Assembly: GCA_947258405.1 (NCBI GenBank)
Contig: CAMYIE010000022.1
Span: forward strand, 1 to 41,502
Direction of reading: 5' to 3'
DNA length: 41,502 nucleotides
Origin: an uncultured Eudoraea sp.
Lineage (GTDB): Bacteria; Bacteroidota; Bacteroidia; Flavobacteriales; Flavobacteriaceae
Each line of letters starts with the position of its first letter. Positions within the stretch are counted from its first letter, which is position 1. The translations under genes and the position numbers were made by a program. The notes under the pieces are model-generated. The model saw only the letters and a list, made by a program, of their open reading frames with translations. It made no database searches and had not been told where the DNA came from. Positions 25,080 through 33,664 of the stretch are shown in pieces.

Positions 25080-27365
25080 ATGAAAAAATATAGCTCCCCT
25101 ATCAGCTTTTTACTTATTATAGCCCTCATTTATTGGGTGTTTAAAGCTTCAATGCCTTCCTACACAGAAAGTGAAACGCCACCCAAGAACGGCTTTTCGA
25201 CCAAAAATGCATTCGAGCATGTAAAAAATATCGCTCAGGAACCTCATGCCGTTGGTTTCAAGGCCCACAGTAGTGTGCGAGAATATCTTATGGGGCAACT
25301 GATGAAATTGGGGTTGAACCCTCAACTGCAAGAGGGTTATACCTCTGGAGACTGGGGAAACTTTAGCAAAGCCATCAATATATTATCGAGGATAGAGGGG
25401 ACAGGTGATGGTAAAGCGCTGATGCTTTTATCTCATTACGACAGCAGTCCCCATTCATCTTATGGAGCCAGCGATGCAGGCAGTGGTGTTGCTACTATCC
25501 TGGAAGGTTTAAGGGCCTTCCTGGAGCAAAATCCCACACCTGCAAATGATATTATTATACTTTTCACCGATGCCGAAGAACTGGGCCTTAATGGAGCGGA
25601 TCTGTTTGTAAATAAACATCCCTGGGCAAAAGATGTTGGACTGGTGCTTAATTTTGAAGCCCGGGGCAGTGGCGGGCCCAGCTATATGCTGATAGAAACC
25701 AATCGCGGTAATGGAAAATTGATCGAGGAATTCATTGCCGCGGAACCCGATTTTCCTGTGGGTAATTCACTGGCATACAGTATTTACAAGTTACTGCCCA
25801 ACGATACAGATCTAACGGTTTTCAGAGAAGACCGGGATATAGATGGTTTCAACTTTGCCTTTATTGACGACCATTACGACTATCATACCGCTAACGATCG
25901 TGTAGACCGCTTAGATCGAAATACTCTGGCACATCAGGGTAGTTACCTTATGCCATTGCTGATCTATTTTAGCCAAAGCGACCTCAATAATCTAAAAAGC
26001 CTTAACGATTACATCTATTTCAATTTACCCTACTATAAGTTGGTTACTTACCCTTTTGGGTGGATCTGGCCCCTCGTGGGATTGGCTGTTTTGTTTTTTA
26101 TCATTCTGATTATCTATGGTTTCAGGAAGAAAAGACTGAGCCTGAAAGAAAGTTTAATTGGATTTATTCCCAGCCTGTCCATCTTGATAGTGAACGGTCT
26201 TATCGGTTATTTTGGCTGGACTGCACTGCTAAAGATTTACCCGCATTATGCCGATATTCAGCAAGGGTTTACCTATAACGGTCATAGTTATATAATCGCG
26301 TTTGTGTTGTGCTCTCTGGCGGTTTGTTTCTATTTATATTACAAATTTCACAAAATAGGGGTTGCCAATCTGTTGGTGGCGCCACTGGTGCTCTGGCTTG
26401 TAATTTGCTGGGCGATGGCACAATATCTGCCGGGGGCAAGCTTCTTTATTATCCCTGTCTTTGCCATGCTGCTTTCATTTATGATGATATTATATCAGGA
26501 AAAACCCGCAATATTCCTTTTACTTTTTCTGGGAATTCCGGCATTGTGGATTATTGGACCGTTTATTGAAATGTTTCCGGTTGGTCTTGGGATGAAAATG
26601 ATCATCACAAGCACCTTATTCACATCTCTCCTGTTTTTTCTTCTCCTGGGTATTTTCGGATTTTATAAATCAAAAGGTCGATGGGCTGCTTTGGCATTGG
26701 TGGTGGGAATTGGTTTTTTTGTTTCCGCCCATCTTTCGTCGGGGTTCGATGTGGAAAATCCTAAACCCAGCAGTTTATTATATGTGCTAAATGCCGACGA
26801 ATCCACGGCCCGATGGGCTACCTATGAGAAAGTCCCTTCAGCATGGACTTCGCAATATCTCGATAAGGATAAACAGGCTCCTGATAGGCAAAAGGCTAAA
26901 ACCATCAGCAGTAAATACAGTTCAAATTTCACCTTTGTAAAAGAAGCTCCTTTTAAATCCATTCCGCTTCCGATCATTGAGAAATCGATGGATACGGTGA
27001 TAGGACAGGAGCGGCTATTAGAAATCTGTATTACGCCTCAACGGGATATCAACCGACTTGAAATTTATACCAACGATGTGACTTTGAACAAGGCTTTTGT
27101 AAATGGTATCGATCTTGGTGACTATTACCTATCCAAGCGCAAGTGGGCAAAGTTATTGACGCACTATGTGAGCAATAACGAATTTACCGAGCTTCGCTTG
27201 AGAATACCCAAAGATTCTGTATTGGAACTCACCATATATGAAGCATCTAACGACCTGCTAAAACATCAGCAGTTCAGTATTCCCCCAAGACCTGCCGATA
27301 ATATTCCGATGCCCTTCATATTAAACGACGCAATTTTAGTCACCAAAACAGTTCGATTTGAGTAA
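25080..27365 (+). CDS. Multi-span membrane M28 peptidase (ERMP1/Pff1-like layout)
   Basis: A 761-residue zinc aminopeptidase. One N-terminal membrane anchor (residues 7-23) leads to an M28 domain on the outer face with the metal ligands in order: SHYDSSPHSSYGASDAGSG (H, D), FTDAEELGLNG (EE), NFEARGSGG and DDHYDYHT. From about 325 to 560 there are some eight hydrophobic membrane segments, then a soluble C-terminal part of about 190 residues. This order resembles eukaryotic ERMP1 and vacuolar Pff1. The stop overlaps the next gene by eight bases. Substrates are unknown. Confidence 0.88.
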   Translation: MKKYSSPISFLLIIALIYWVFKASMPSYTESETPPKNGFSTKNAFEHVKNIAQEPHAVGFKAHSSVREYLMGQLMKLGLNPQLQEGYTSGDWGNFSKAINILSRIEGTGDGKALMLLSHYDSSPHSSYGASDAGSGVATILEGLRAFLEQNPTPANDIIILFTDAEELGLNGADLFVNKHPWAKDVGLVLNFEARGSGGPSYMLIETNRGNGKLIEEFIAAEPDFPVGNSLAYSIYKLLPNDTDLTVFREDRDIDGFNFAFIDDHYDYHTANDRVDRLDRNTLAHQGSYLMPLLIYFSQSDLNNLKSLNDYIYFNLPYYKLVTYPFGWIWPLVGLAVLFFIILIIYGFRKKRLSLKESLIGFIPSLSILIVNGLIGYFGWTALLKIYPHYADIQQGFTYNGHSYIIAFVLCSLAVCFYLYYKFHKIGVANLLVAPLVLWLVICWAMAQYLPGASFFIIPVFAMLLSFMMILYQEKPAIFLLLFLGIPALWIIGPFIEMFPVGLGMKMIITSTLFTSLLFFLLLGIFGFYKSKGRWAALALVVGIGFFVSAHLSSGFDVENPKPSSLLYVLNADESTARWATYEKVPSAWTSQYLDKDKQAPDRQKAKTISSKYSSNFTFVKEAPFKSIPLPIIEKSMDTVIGQERLLEICITPQRDINRLEIYTNDVTLNKAFVNGIDLGDYYLSKRKWAKLLTHYVSNNEFTELRLRIPKDSVLELTIYEASNDLLKHQQFSIPPRPADNIPMPFILNDAILVTKTVRFE

Positions 27366-28167
27366 GACCATAGGTGTATTGGGTTGTGGTTGGCTGGGAT
27401 ATCCACTGGCACGGATACTCCTACAGGAAGGTTTTGTGCTCAGAGGTACTTCTACAACCTTAGCTAAACTCGATCTTCTACAAAACAAGGGGATAGAAGC
27501 TTTCCGTATTGCGCTACATGAAAAACAAATTTCAGGCCCTATTGATGAGTTCTTGCATGGATTAGATATCCTGATAGTCAACATCCCACCTGGAATGAGA
27601 AATAGTTTGTCCGAATCGTATTTTAAAAAAATTGAATTGCTATACCATCATATCAGGGAGAATAATGTTGGTAAAATTGTATTTGTAAGCAGCACTTCGG
27701 TATACGGAAATGCTGTAGGCCCTGTCTCAGAGGAAACACAAGTAGAACCAGTGACTAACTCTGCGAAACACCTGGTGAAATCGGAGCAGTTGTTTTTTGA
27801 AGATGACCAACTGGAAACCTCAGTGGTAAGGTTTGGCGGATTAATAGGCCCCGACCGGCATCCGGTTACCATGCTTTCCGGTAAGACCGGTCTTAAAAAT
27901 GGCAATGAGGCGGTAAACCTGATCCATCTCAATGATTGCATCAACCTCATCAAAAGCATTATCCTTAACGATTGGTGGCATGAAATCTTTAATGGCGTAT
28001 ATCCAGACCATCCAACTAAGGCCGATTATTATGTGCATGAAGCACGTTTCAGAAGACTGGAAATCCCGCACTATGAAACCACAATTATGAACAGATCAGG
28101 TAAAATTATAGAAAGTAAGAATTTTCTTATTAAAAATGGACATTTTTACACCCCGATTCGTTCGTAA
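27358..28167 (+). CDS. NAD(P)-binding SDR-like protein (YeeZ-type)
   Basis: A 269-residue atypical short-chain dehydrogenase/reductase-fold protein. The Rossmann loop GVLGCGWLGYPLA opens it, and VFVSSTSVYGNAVG follows in the middle. The YxxxK catalytic pair of classical SDRs is not evident after that segment, which is the case for the YeeZ-like atypical subgroup, so catalysis is uncertain. Translation starts at TTG (27358), inside the last codons of the M28 peptidase gene, indicating coupling. The link between the two is not understood. Confidence 0.82.
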   Translation: MSKTIGVLGCGWLGYPLARILLQEGFVLRGTSTTLAKLDLLQNKGIEAFRIALHEKQISGPIDEFLHGLDILIVNIPPGMRNSLSESYFKKIELLYHHIRENNVGKIVFVSSTSVYGNAVGPVSEETQVEPVTNSAKHLVKSEQLFFEDDQLETSVVRFGGLIGPDRHPVTMLSGKTGLKNGNEAVNLIHLNDCINLIKSIILNDWWHEIFNGVYPDHPTKADYYVHEARFRRLEIPHYETTIMNRSGKIIESKNFLIKNGHFYTPIRS

Positions 28168-28256
28168 TTCACAACATCCAGGATGCTTTTCACAACAAAA
28201 TCATCGATAAACGGTTAAATTACATCGTTGATTTACAGGTTTTTACCCTTATACCG

Positions 28257-28264
28257 TACCTTTG
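28257..28264 (+). promoter_or_regulatory. Predicted -7 element of the 124-residue hypothetical
   Basis: TACCTTTG, exact TAnnTTTG, 23 bases before the ATG at 28288. No clear -33 TTTG at the usual spacing. Confidence 0.5.
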
Positions 28265-28287
28265 TATCACTATTAAATCTTAGCGTT

Positions 28288-28662
28288 ATGAGAAAGTCTG
28301 AATTAAGGGGAAGAATTTTAATGCAAATTGAACGGCTTATCGCTCAGAGCTGCGTCCCCGGCCATTTGAGCGCCACGTTCCAAAATCTTCATGAGTCGAT
28401 CATTAAAAAACATTACAATGCTGCTAATGTCTCTATAGACTATCACAGACAAAGGGTAAAAATGGAAATCGTCTTAGATGATTCGGCCTATGATCCTAAA
28501 TCAGCAAATCTGGATCTGCCTACTTTTCCGGCCAACTTTTACTTTAAAAATCTCTGCGAATTCCTAAAATCCTGTGTTCGGGATGATCAAAAAAGTCTTG
28601 CTTTTTATTCAGGGATTCTGAACTCCTTTTCGAAGAAAGATATCGGTGTTATGATGGCCTAG
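28288..28662 (+). CDS. Conserved-looking hypothetical protein, 124 residues
   Basis: I do not recognise this protein. It starts MRKSELRGRILMQIERLIAQ, is soluble with no signal peptide, and has mixed helical and strand character, with a central VKMEIVLDDSAYDP segment. I chose the ATG at 28288 because the longer frame would include a promoter. It is a clean monocistronic unit: its own -7 element before and its own terminator after, which suggests real and possibly strong expression. Confidence 0.7.
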   Translation: MRKSELRGRILMQIERLIAQSCVPGHLSATFQNLHESIIKKHYNAANVSIDYHRQRVKMEIVLDDSAYDPKSANLDLPTFPANFYFKNLCEFLKSCVRDDQKSLAFYSGILNSFSKKDIGVMMA

Positions 28663-28689
28663 CGACCTGATAAATTATTTGGTTATTTG

Positions 28690-28718
28690 AAAGGGCACCT
28701 TAAAGGTGTCCTTTTCTT
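28690..28718 (+). terminator. Rho-independent terminator
   Basis: AAAGGGCACC and GGTGTCCTTT pair across a TTAAA loop (one G-U pair), followed by a T-rich run. It closes the 124-residue hypothetical gene, 28 bases after its stop. Confidence 0.75.
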
Positions 28719-28771
28719 ATTACTGCTTTTAGTTTTAACTCAATGACTCATGCTTACTTAAAAAAATATAG

Positions 28772-28779
28772 TAGCTTTG
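28772..28779 (+). promoter_or_regulatory. Predicted -7 element of the TPR protein gene
   Basis: TAGCTTTG, exact TAnnTTTG. It overlaps the in-frame TTG at 28777, so the real start must be further down, at GTG 28801. Confidence 0.5.
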
Positions 28780-28800
28780 GCCCACTTAAAGAATTTGATA

Positions 28801-29499
28801 GTGAAGAAGATAGTCTTTTTTTTCTTGTTCTCGACAGGGCTGATAGCTAATGCACAGACCGATGAGAATCTTTTAAAGCATTATGAGGCTTTTTATACCG
28901 AAATGAGAATGCAAGGCGATGTTATTGGTATAATTAACGCGCTTACACACTTGAATGTAATTGCTCCCGACAAGGCAAGGCGAGATACCCTGGCCTATGT
29001 TTATGCCAATAACAATCAACATCTTCAGGCGTTAAATACAGTTGGTATTGAGAAGGTTGAATCGGATTCGGACCTTGCTGTTCAGGTAAAGGCAATTTCT
29101 CTTAAAGCCCTGAATCAACCTAAAAGGGCATTGGAACAATTTCAGGTCCTTTATGATCGGAACCCTAATCCATATCTGGCCTATGAAATTGCGGATCTGA
29201 AAATTCAGGTAGGCGATAACGCAGGGGCAGTAGCCGATATAGACTATGGTATTGCAAATGCCACCGATGAAATGAAATATGCCTTTTATGAGCGTCAACA
29301 GCCTTATGAAGTCTCTCTTAAAGGCGCTTTTACCCATTTAAAAGGCCTGGTTCAATACAATATGGATAAGGACAGTATCGGTGAGGCTATCGCTACAATC
29401 GAAAAGGCCCTGGAAATGGATCCCAATTTTAACCTGGCCAGTCTTAGCAAACAGGCATTGCAATCAAGGAAAGACGCCGAAAACGAGCCGCAAAATTAA
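28801..29499 (+). CDS. Exported TPR-repeat protein
   Basis: A 232-residue protein with an N-terminal signal peptide (KKIVFFFLFSTGLIANAQ, cleavage likely after ANA). Helical repeats follow that read as TPR units: AVQVKAISLKALNQPKRALE, NPYLAYEIADLKIQVGDNAG and GEAIATIEKALEMDPNFNLA. It is likely periplasmic and binds partner proteins. I chose the GTG at 28801 because it puts KK directly before the signal core; the upstream TTG at 28777 lies in the promoter. Its stop shares TTAA with the stop of the convergent DUF2652 gene. Confidence 0.78.
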   Translation: MKKIVFFFLFSTGLIANAQTDENLLKHYEAFYTEMRMQGDVIGIINALTHLNVIAPDKARRDTLAYVYANNNQHLQALNTVGIEKVESDSDLAVQVKAISLKALNQPKRALEQFQVLYDRNPNPYLAYEIADLKIQVGDNAGAVADIDYGIANATDEMKYAFYERQQPYEVSLKGAFTHLKGLVQYNMDKDSIGEAIATIEKALEMDPNFNLASLSKQALQSRKDAENEPQN

Positions 29500-30599
29500 G
29501 ATTCAACATTAAGTCCCTCTCTTTGGCGAATAAAATTGCTGAGATCAGTGAGTGATTTAGTGCCATTTTTAGTAAAGGCCCGCTTCACTACAAGGGCTAT
29601 CAATAATTTCTTTAAAATAGACTTTGTTTCCCAATAAGTTTCAGTAACCAGCATACTCTTCCCATCTTCGACAGGCTTAATGGTATAGAATTGATAAAAT
29701 ACATCGAACGGTAGCAGGCTAGTGGTCATTTCACCATAGACCAATTCGCCTGGAGCTGCTTCGCGGGTAACCGCAATAATATTGAGGTGCTTCCCATTGA
29801 TTACGCAAAGATGTTCTGTTCCGGCACGGGTTACCTGATTCTCTTGATATTCGAATTTGTCTACCCCCTTAACCCAGTAAGATCGATATGTATAATTGGT
29901 TATGTACTCGAAAAGTACTGAAGCTTTCACAGGGAATTCTTTTCTGGTCGTTAACTTCGGTGGGCGATCCAAAACCACCTCTTTCGCCTGATGATACGCA
30001 CTAAGAGTCAAATTTTCTCTTTCGATGAGCGCATACATATAGTCCACATTTTTACCGTCATAAGTATCGAATCCACTTTCAAATTGAAATACCTTACTAC
30101 AATAATGCAACGGCAATCCGATATTTTGGGCCAAATCGTTGCTGATAAGGGCGTAATTGTCGCTATCGATCGAGTTTTTCAAAAGACGATGTGCTTCGAT
30201 TACTTGTGAACCAAAAGGTTTGCGATTCCCCTGAACCTCTATAAACCCAAGGTCCCCACAATGCGCAACAACTTTTAACCTAAGTTTGGGGGCTGTTGCA
30301 CATGCTGTACACGGACATATCCTGTTCTTTTCCAACATTTTAAGGTGACTGTAGAAGGCCGTGAACATCGTCTCTATCTGCGCCAGTAATTTTTCCTGAG
30401 AAGGAATTTCGCCTTCTTTGTAAAAGAAAAGCGCATCCCCTTCTACCTCGGCCAATGCGAGTTCCTGGGTATTCGCCTCGATAAGAACTTCAAGTAATTC
30501 GGCAATTACATGCCTGCTATGTTCCGTTTCGGTGCTTTGGACAAATTGAGTATAGCCAGAAATGTCGGGAATGAACAGTAAGGATTTGTCTGCATTCAT
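29496..30599 (-). CDS. DUF2652 protein with SRPBCC-like C-terminal domain
   Basis: A 367-residue cytoplasmic protein. The N-terminal half is the DUF2652 domain (LLFIPDISGYTQFVQSTE, AEVEGDALFFYKEG), which resembles the nucleotidyl cyclase fold, with a CPCTAC cysteine cluster near residue 115. The second half, from about residue 210 (RPPKLTTRKEFPVKASVLFE), looks like an SRPBCC ligand-binding domain. The function is unknown; catalytic cyclase residues are not clearly present. I chose the ATG at 30599 over a TTG 15 bases upstream. Confidence 0.8.
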   Translation of the reverse strand: MNADKSLLFIPDISGYTQFVQSTETEHSRHVIAELLEVLIEANTQELALAEVEGDALFFYKEGEIPSQEKLLAQIETMFTAFYSHLKMLEKNRICPCTACATAPKLRLKVVAHCGDLGFIEVQGNRKPFGSQVIEAHRLLKNSIDSDNYALISNDLAQNIGLPLHYCSKVFQFESGFDTYDGKNVDYMYALIERENLTLSAYHQAKEVVLDRPPKLTTRKEFPVKASVLFEYITNYTYRSYWVKGVDKFEYQENQVTRAGTEHLCVINGKHLNIIAVTREAAPGELVYGEMTTSLLPFDVFYQFYTIKPVEDGKSMLVTETYWETKSILKKLLIALVVKRAFTKNGTKSLTDLSNFIRQREGLNVES

Positions 30600-30740
30600 C
30601 ACTACAGAATTCAAATGGTTCGTCTTAAGTAATAAGTCTGCTAAAAAACGAAACCTTTCATCTTACGATTTAGAAATATTAAGTCTGTACTAATGGCGTA
30701 TGAATTCATTGGCTGGTTTACCTGGCCTCACGAAAACTAA

Positions 30741-31256
30741 TTACTCCTTCATAATTACTCTGCTCTTGCTCAATTCAAGTAAGTAAAGGCTATCTGTCGA
30801 TTTTTTTAACTCTATGACCTTTTGCATATCATCATTAGGAATAGTGGCCGAGAGTACATAATGGGCAATCTTCCAGGTACCGTTTTCTAGCTTCACCACC
30901 CCGGAACCTCTACAGATGCCCATCCGGGTATCGAGTAATTCATCGAACCAGCCAAACTGTTTCGATCGGTCCAGATAGACATGGCGTTCCACAGATTTAA
31001 AACTCCAGGCCTTCCCACGATCAAAATAGGGTTTGGAAAACGCTTTAAAAGGTTTTAGTTTCCAATTTTCAGTGGCGTCGGTACCGATAAAAACCGACTC
31101 AGATGCCATTTTTGAAAAATATGTCTCGAAATCGGCCTCTGCCGCCGCCAGATGCCATTGGTCTATGGTCTTTTCAATTTGCTCTGACTCAGACTGACTG
31201 TAAAGCATCGAACCGATCAGGATTAAAATAAAACAACTTAAAAATCTATTCTTCAT
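30741..31256 (-). CDS. Exported NTF2-like protein
   Basis: A 171-residue protein with a signal peptide (MKNRFLSCFILILIGSMLYS). An NTF2/SnoaL-type cone fold follows: IDQWHLAAAEADFETYFSKM, SVFIGTDATENW, DRGKAWSFKSVERHVY, GSGVVKLENGTWKIAHYVL. Such domains bind small molecules or catalyse simple reactions; here the role is unknown. The start overlaps the end of the upstream lipoprotein gene by 11 bases, so the two are co-translated and likely act together in the envelope. Confidence 0.85.
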   Translation of the reverse strand: MKNRFLSCFILILIGSMLYSQSESEQIEKTIDQWHLAAAEADFETYFSKMASESVFIGTDATENWKLKPFKAFSKPYFDRGKAWSFKSVERHVYLDRSKQFGWFDELLDTRMGICRGSGVVKLENGTWKIAHYVLSATIPNDDMQKVIELKKSTDSLYLLELSKSRVIMKE

Positions 31257-31743
31257 CAGATAATAATTTAGGGTCTATAGTACTGTTCACCATAACATCG
31301 AACTGATTTCGAAGCGCATTGTACGAATCGATCATTTCCTTGGTAGCCGTCTGGAAATCTGTTCTATACTCCAGGGACGATTTTAGCTTTAACAAATAAG
31401 TCCTCAGCACTTTTTGACGACTTTTGATCTGGGCTTTATCAAATTGTGCAGGATAAGTGGAGCTATACCATTTTTTATGTTTTTCAATGAGATCATCTAT
31501 CGTTAATATAAGGTCCTCTCTGTTGGTGGCGTTATAAACGGCATCAAAGCTTGTTTCAAAGGCATTGTATTCTACCCAACCCCTGAGTATTTCGGCAGAC
31601 TTGGCGTTTACTTTTTTTCGTACCGGTAGCTCATCGGCCTTAAAATCTAAAGCTGAATTATCCTCCAGAAGCCCGGTATCCTGTTTCTGTTTACACCCGA
31701 AGATTAGCAAAGGCAAAAGGATGAAAACCGATAATTTTCTCAT
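31246..31743 (-). CDS. Hypothetical lipoprotein
   Basis: A 165-residue lipoprotein: MRKLSVFILLPLLIFGCKQK gives a lipobox with the acylated cysteine at residue 17. The mature part is helical and charged (VEYNAFETSFDAVYNA, DDLIEKHKKWYSSTYP, VLRTYLLKLKSSLEY). I do not recognise the family. I chose the ATG at 31743 because it starts the signal directly; the longer frame adds five residues. It overlaps the NTF2-like gene by 11 bases. Confidence 0.8.
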   Translation of the reverse strand: MRKLSVFILLPLLIFGCKQKQDTGLLEDNSALDFKADELPVRKKVNAKSAEILRGWVEYNAFETSFDAVYNATNREDLILTIDDLIEKHKKWYSSTYPAQFDKAQIKSRQKVLRTYLLKLKSSLEYRTDFQTATKEMIDSYNALRNQFDVMVNSTIDPKLLSDEE

Positions 31744-31807
31744 GAAACGAATGTACAAATTTTAATATAAGCTATATTTACTTCCACTGTCAATTAATAA
31801 TAATCGG

Positions 31808-32755
31808 ATGTCTTCTAGTATACTAATTTTAGGGGCCTGCGGCCAGATTGGAACCGAACTCACTTTTGCACTTCGGAAATTGCATGGCAATGAGTCGGTT
31901 GTGGCCAGTGATATCAGGGAAGGTGGAGAACAACTGATGAAAACCGGACCATTTGAACTGCTCGATGCCACAGATTATACTGCTCTCGAAGATGTAGTGA
32001 TGCATTATGAAATTCAGGAGATCTATCTGATGGCTGCCATGCTGAGTGCTGCTTCGGAAAAGTTCCCGGAACGTGCCTGGAACCTGAATATGAACTCCCT
32101 CTTCAACGTATTGAACCTCGCCAAAGAGCATAAGATAGAGAAGGTGTTCTGGCCTTCCAGCATTGCGGTATTTGGAAAACACACCCCAAAAGAGAAGACA
32201 CCACAGCGCAGTATCATGGACCCCAGTACAGTCTATGGGATAAGTAAACAAGCCGGTGAACGCTGGTGTAATTACTATCATCACAAATTTGGGGTCGATG
32301 TGCGATCTGTAAGATATCCTGGATTGATCAGCTGGCAGACCCTCCCCGGTGGTGGCACCACTGATTATGCCGTCGAGATTTTTCACGAGGCACTCAGCCA
32401 AAACAGTTATTCCTGCTTTCTTAAAGAGGATGCCAAGCTGCCGATGATGTTTATGGAAGATGCGATAAAGGCTACCATTCGCATCATGACCGCAGCATCG
32501 GCAAGCATCAGCGTAAGGTCTTCGTATAATCTTTCGGCCATGAGTTTCTCACCGGCCGAACTGGCCAAAAGCATTCAGAATCATCTCCCCGATTTTAAGA
32601 TTAGTTATGACCCGGATTTTCGACAGGAAATCGCGGCCACCTGGCCCTCCAGTATTGATGATCGGGAAGCCCGAAAGGACTGGGGTTGGTTACCGGAGTT
32701 TGATCTGGAGCAGACCACAACTATAATGCTCCAAAAGCTTAAAGAGAATCTATAA
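31808..32755 (+). CDS. tdh: L-threonine 3-dehydrogenase, SDR type
   Basis: Oxidises L-threonine with NAD to 2-amino-3-ketobutyrate, in threonine breakdown to glycine. The 315-residue protein has the Rossmann loop GACGQIG (9-15), the catalytic pair Y143 and K147 in YGISK, and serines in WPSSIAVFG. The segment RYPGLISW followed by PGGGTTDYAVEIFHEA is shared with animal and Flavobacterium SDR-type threonine dehydrogenases. So is AMSFSPAELA with ARKDWGW near the end. These make it this enzyme rather than a UDP-sugar epimerase. The partner ligase kbl is not in the window. Confidence 0.87.
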   Translation: MSSSILILGACGQIGTELTFALRKLHGNESVVASDIREGGEQLMKTGPFELLDATDYTALEDVVMHYEIQEIYLMAAMLSAASEKFPERAWNLNMNSLFNVLNLAKEHKIEKVFWPSSIAVFGKHTPKEKTPQRSIMDPSTVYGISKQAGERWCNYYHHKFGVDVRSVRYPGLISWQTLPGGGTTDYAVEIFHEALSQNSYSCFLKEDAKLPMMFMEDAIKATIRIMTAASASISVRSSYNLSAMSFSPAELAKSIQNHLPDFKISYDPDFRQEIAATWPSSIDDREARKDWGWLPEFDLEQTTTIMLQKLKENL

Positions 32756-32763
32756 GCAAATGG

Positions 32764-33180
32764 TCAAACCACAAATATATCTTTTTGCTCACTAAAACAT
32801 TTGAATTCAAGTGTATATCCATTGGGATCCCTTATGAAGAAAGAACGATGTTCTCCTTTTTTGCCGCTGAGGAATCTCATTTCAGAGGTATATCCATCAA
32901 TCCCTTCATTGAGTTTTGAGTACAGATTGATCCATGCGTCCTTCGTAACGATCAGCCCAAAATGAAATGAGGGCAGTACCATATCATCTAACTTATAGGC
33001 TTTATATTCGAAATTGAAATCTCCGGATTTTGTAAACGTGATCTGATGCCCGAAAAGGTCGACATCAATCCACTTTGAACTTTGCCGTCCAAGCCTTGCT
33101 CCTAATTTGCCGGTATAGAATTCGCCGGTTTCGGCAATATCGGTACAGGGCAGGGATAAATGGAAAGGGGGTTGTTTCAT
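32764..33180 (-). CDS. VOC family protein (glyoxalase/dioxygenase fold)
   Basis: A 138-residue protein with the paired beta-alpha-beta units of the vicinal oxygen chelate superfamily: FHLSLPCTDIAETGEFYTGKL at the start and HRSFFIRDPNGYTLEFKCF at the end. The metal-binding H..E positions (H in FHLSLP, E in LEFK) are present. The substrate is unknown. I chose the ATG at 33180; the longer frame starts at TTG. It lies 21 bases downstream of an acidic hypothetical gene on the same strand. Confidence 0.82.
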   Translation of the reverse strand: MKQPPFHLSLPCTDIAETGEFYTGKLGARLGRQSSKWIDVDLFGHQITFTKSGDFNFEYKAYKLDDMVLPSFHFGLIVTKDAWINLYSKLNEGIDGYTSEMRFLSGKKGEHRSFFIRDPNGYTLEFKCFSEQKDIFVV

Positions 33181-33201
33181 CTCAAATAATATCTGATTCA
33201 A

Positions 33202-33495
33202 CTATTCTTCTTCCTGATCTTCCAAAGGAAAATCTGGGATCGCTTCGGGGTCGTCTGATTCGTAGGCCTCGTAGTCTTCCTCGTCGTAGTTGGCCATAGT
33301 AATCTCAAGTTTCTCACTGATCTTTACAAGATATTTAGTGTCTGCCGTACTAACATCGACTGCTTCTATTCTTTGACCACTTGCATTGCGGAAGGTGATA
33401 ATGTCATCTTCATCGTAGCCATCCGGATATCGCTCCACCAATAATTTTAGTACTTCCGGTGTCAACTTCTTGAAATCAACTATTACTCTTTTCAT
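33202..33495 (-). CDS. Small acidic hypothetical protein
   Basis: A 97-residue protein I do not assign. The first 70 residues look folded (MKRVIVDFKKLTPEVLKLLVE, TKYLVKISEKLEITM) and the last 30 are extremely acidic (DEEDYEAYESDDPEAIPD). It has no signal peptide. Proteins of this length and layout occur beside VOC genes in related genomes as far as I recall, but their function is unknown. The gene is first in a likely two-gene unit with the VOC gene. Confidence 0.72.
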   Translation of the reverse strand: MKRVIVDFKKLTPEVLKLLVERYPDGYDEDDIITFRNASGQRIEAVDVSTADTKYLVKISEKLEITMANYDEEDYEAYESDDPEAIPDFPLEDQEEE

Positions 33496-33664
33496 GTTGT
33501 CTATCTTAAATTACCTTTTGAAAAAAAGCTTTAAGCAATTTGTCAACACTATCTATTACTATTATAAATGTAATCGAAAACTTATATAAATATCACACTT
33601 AACATCGATTTTTTTATTCTTAACTTTTGGGCAATTAACAAACGTGTTCTTAGTATTAAAACCT

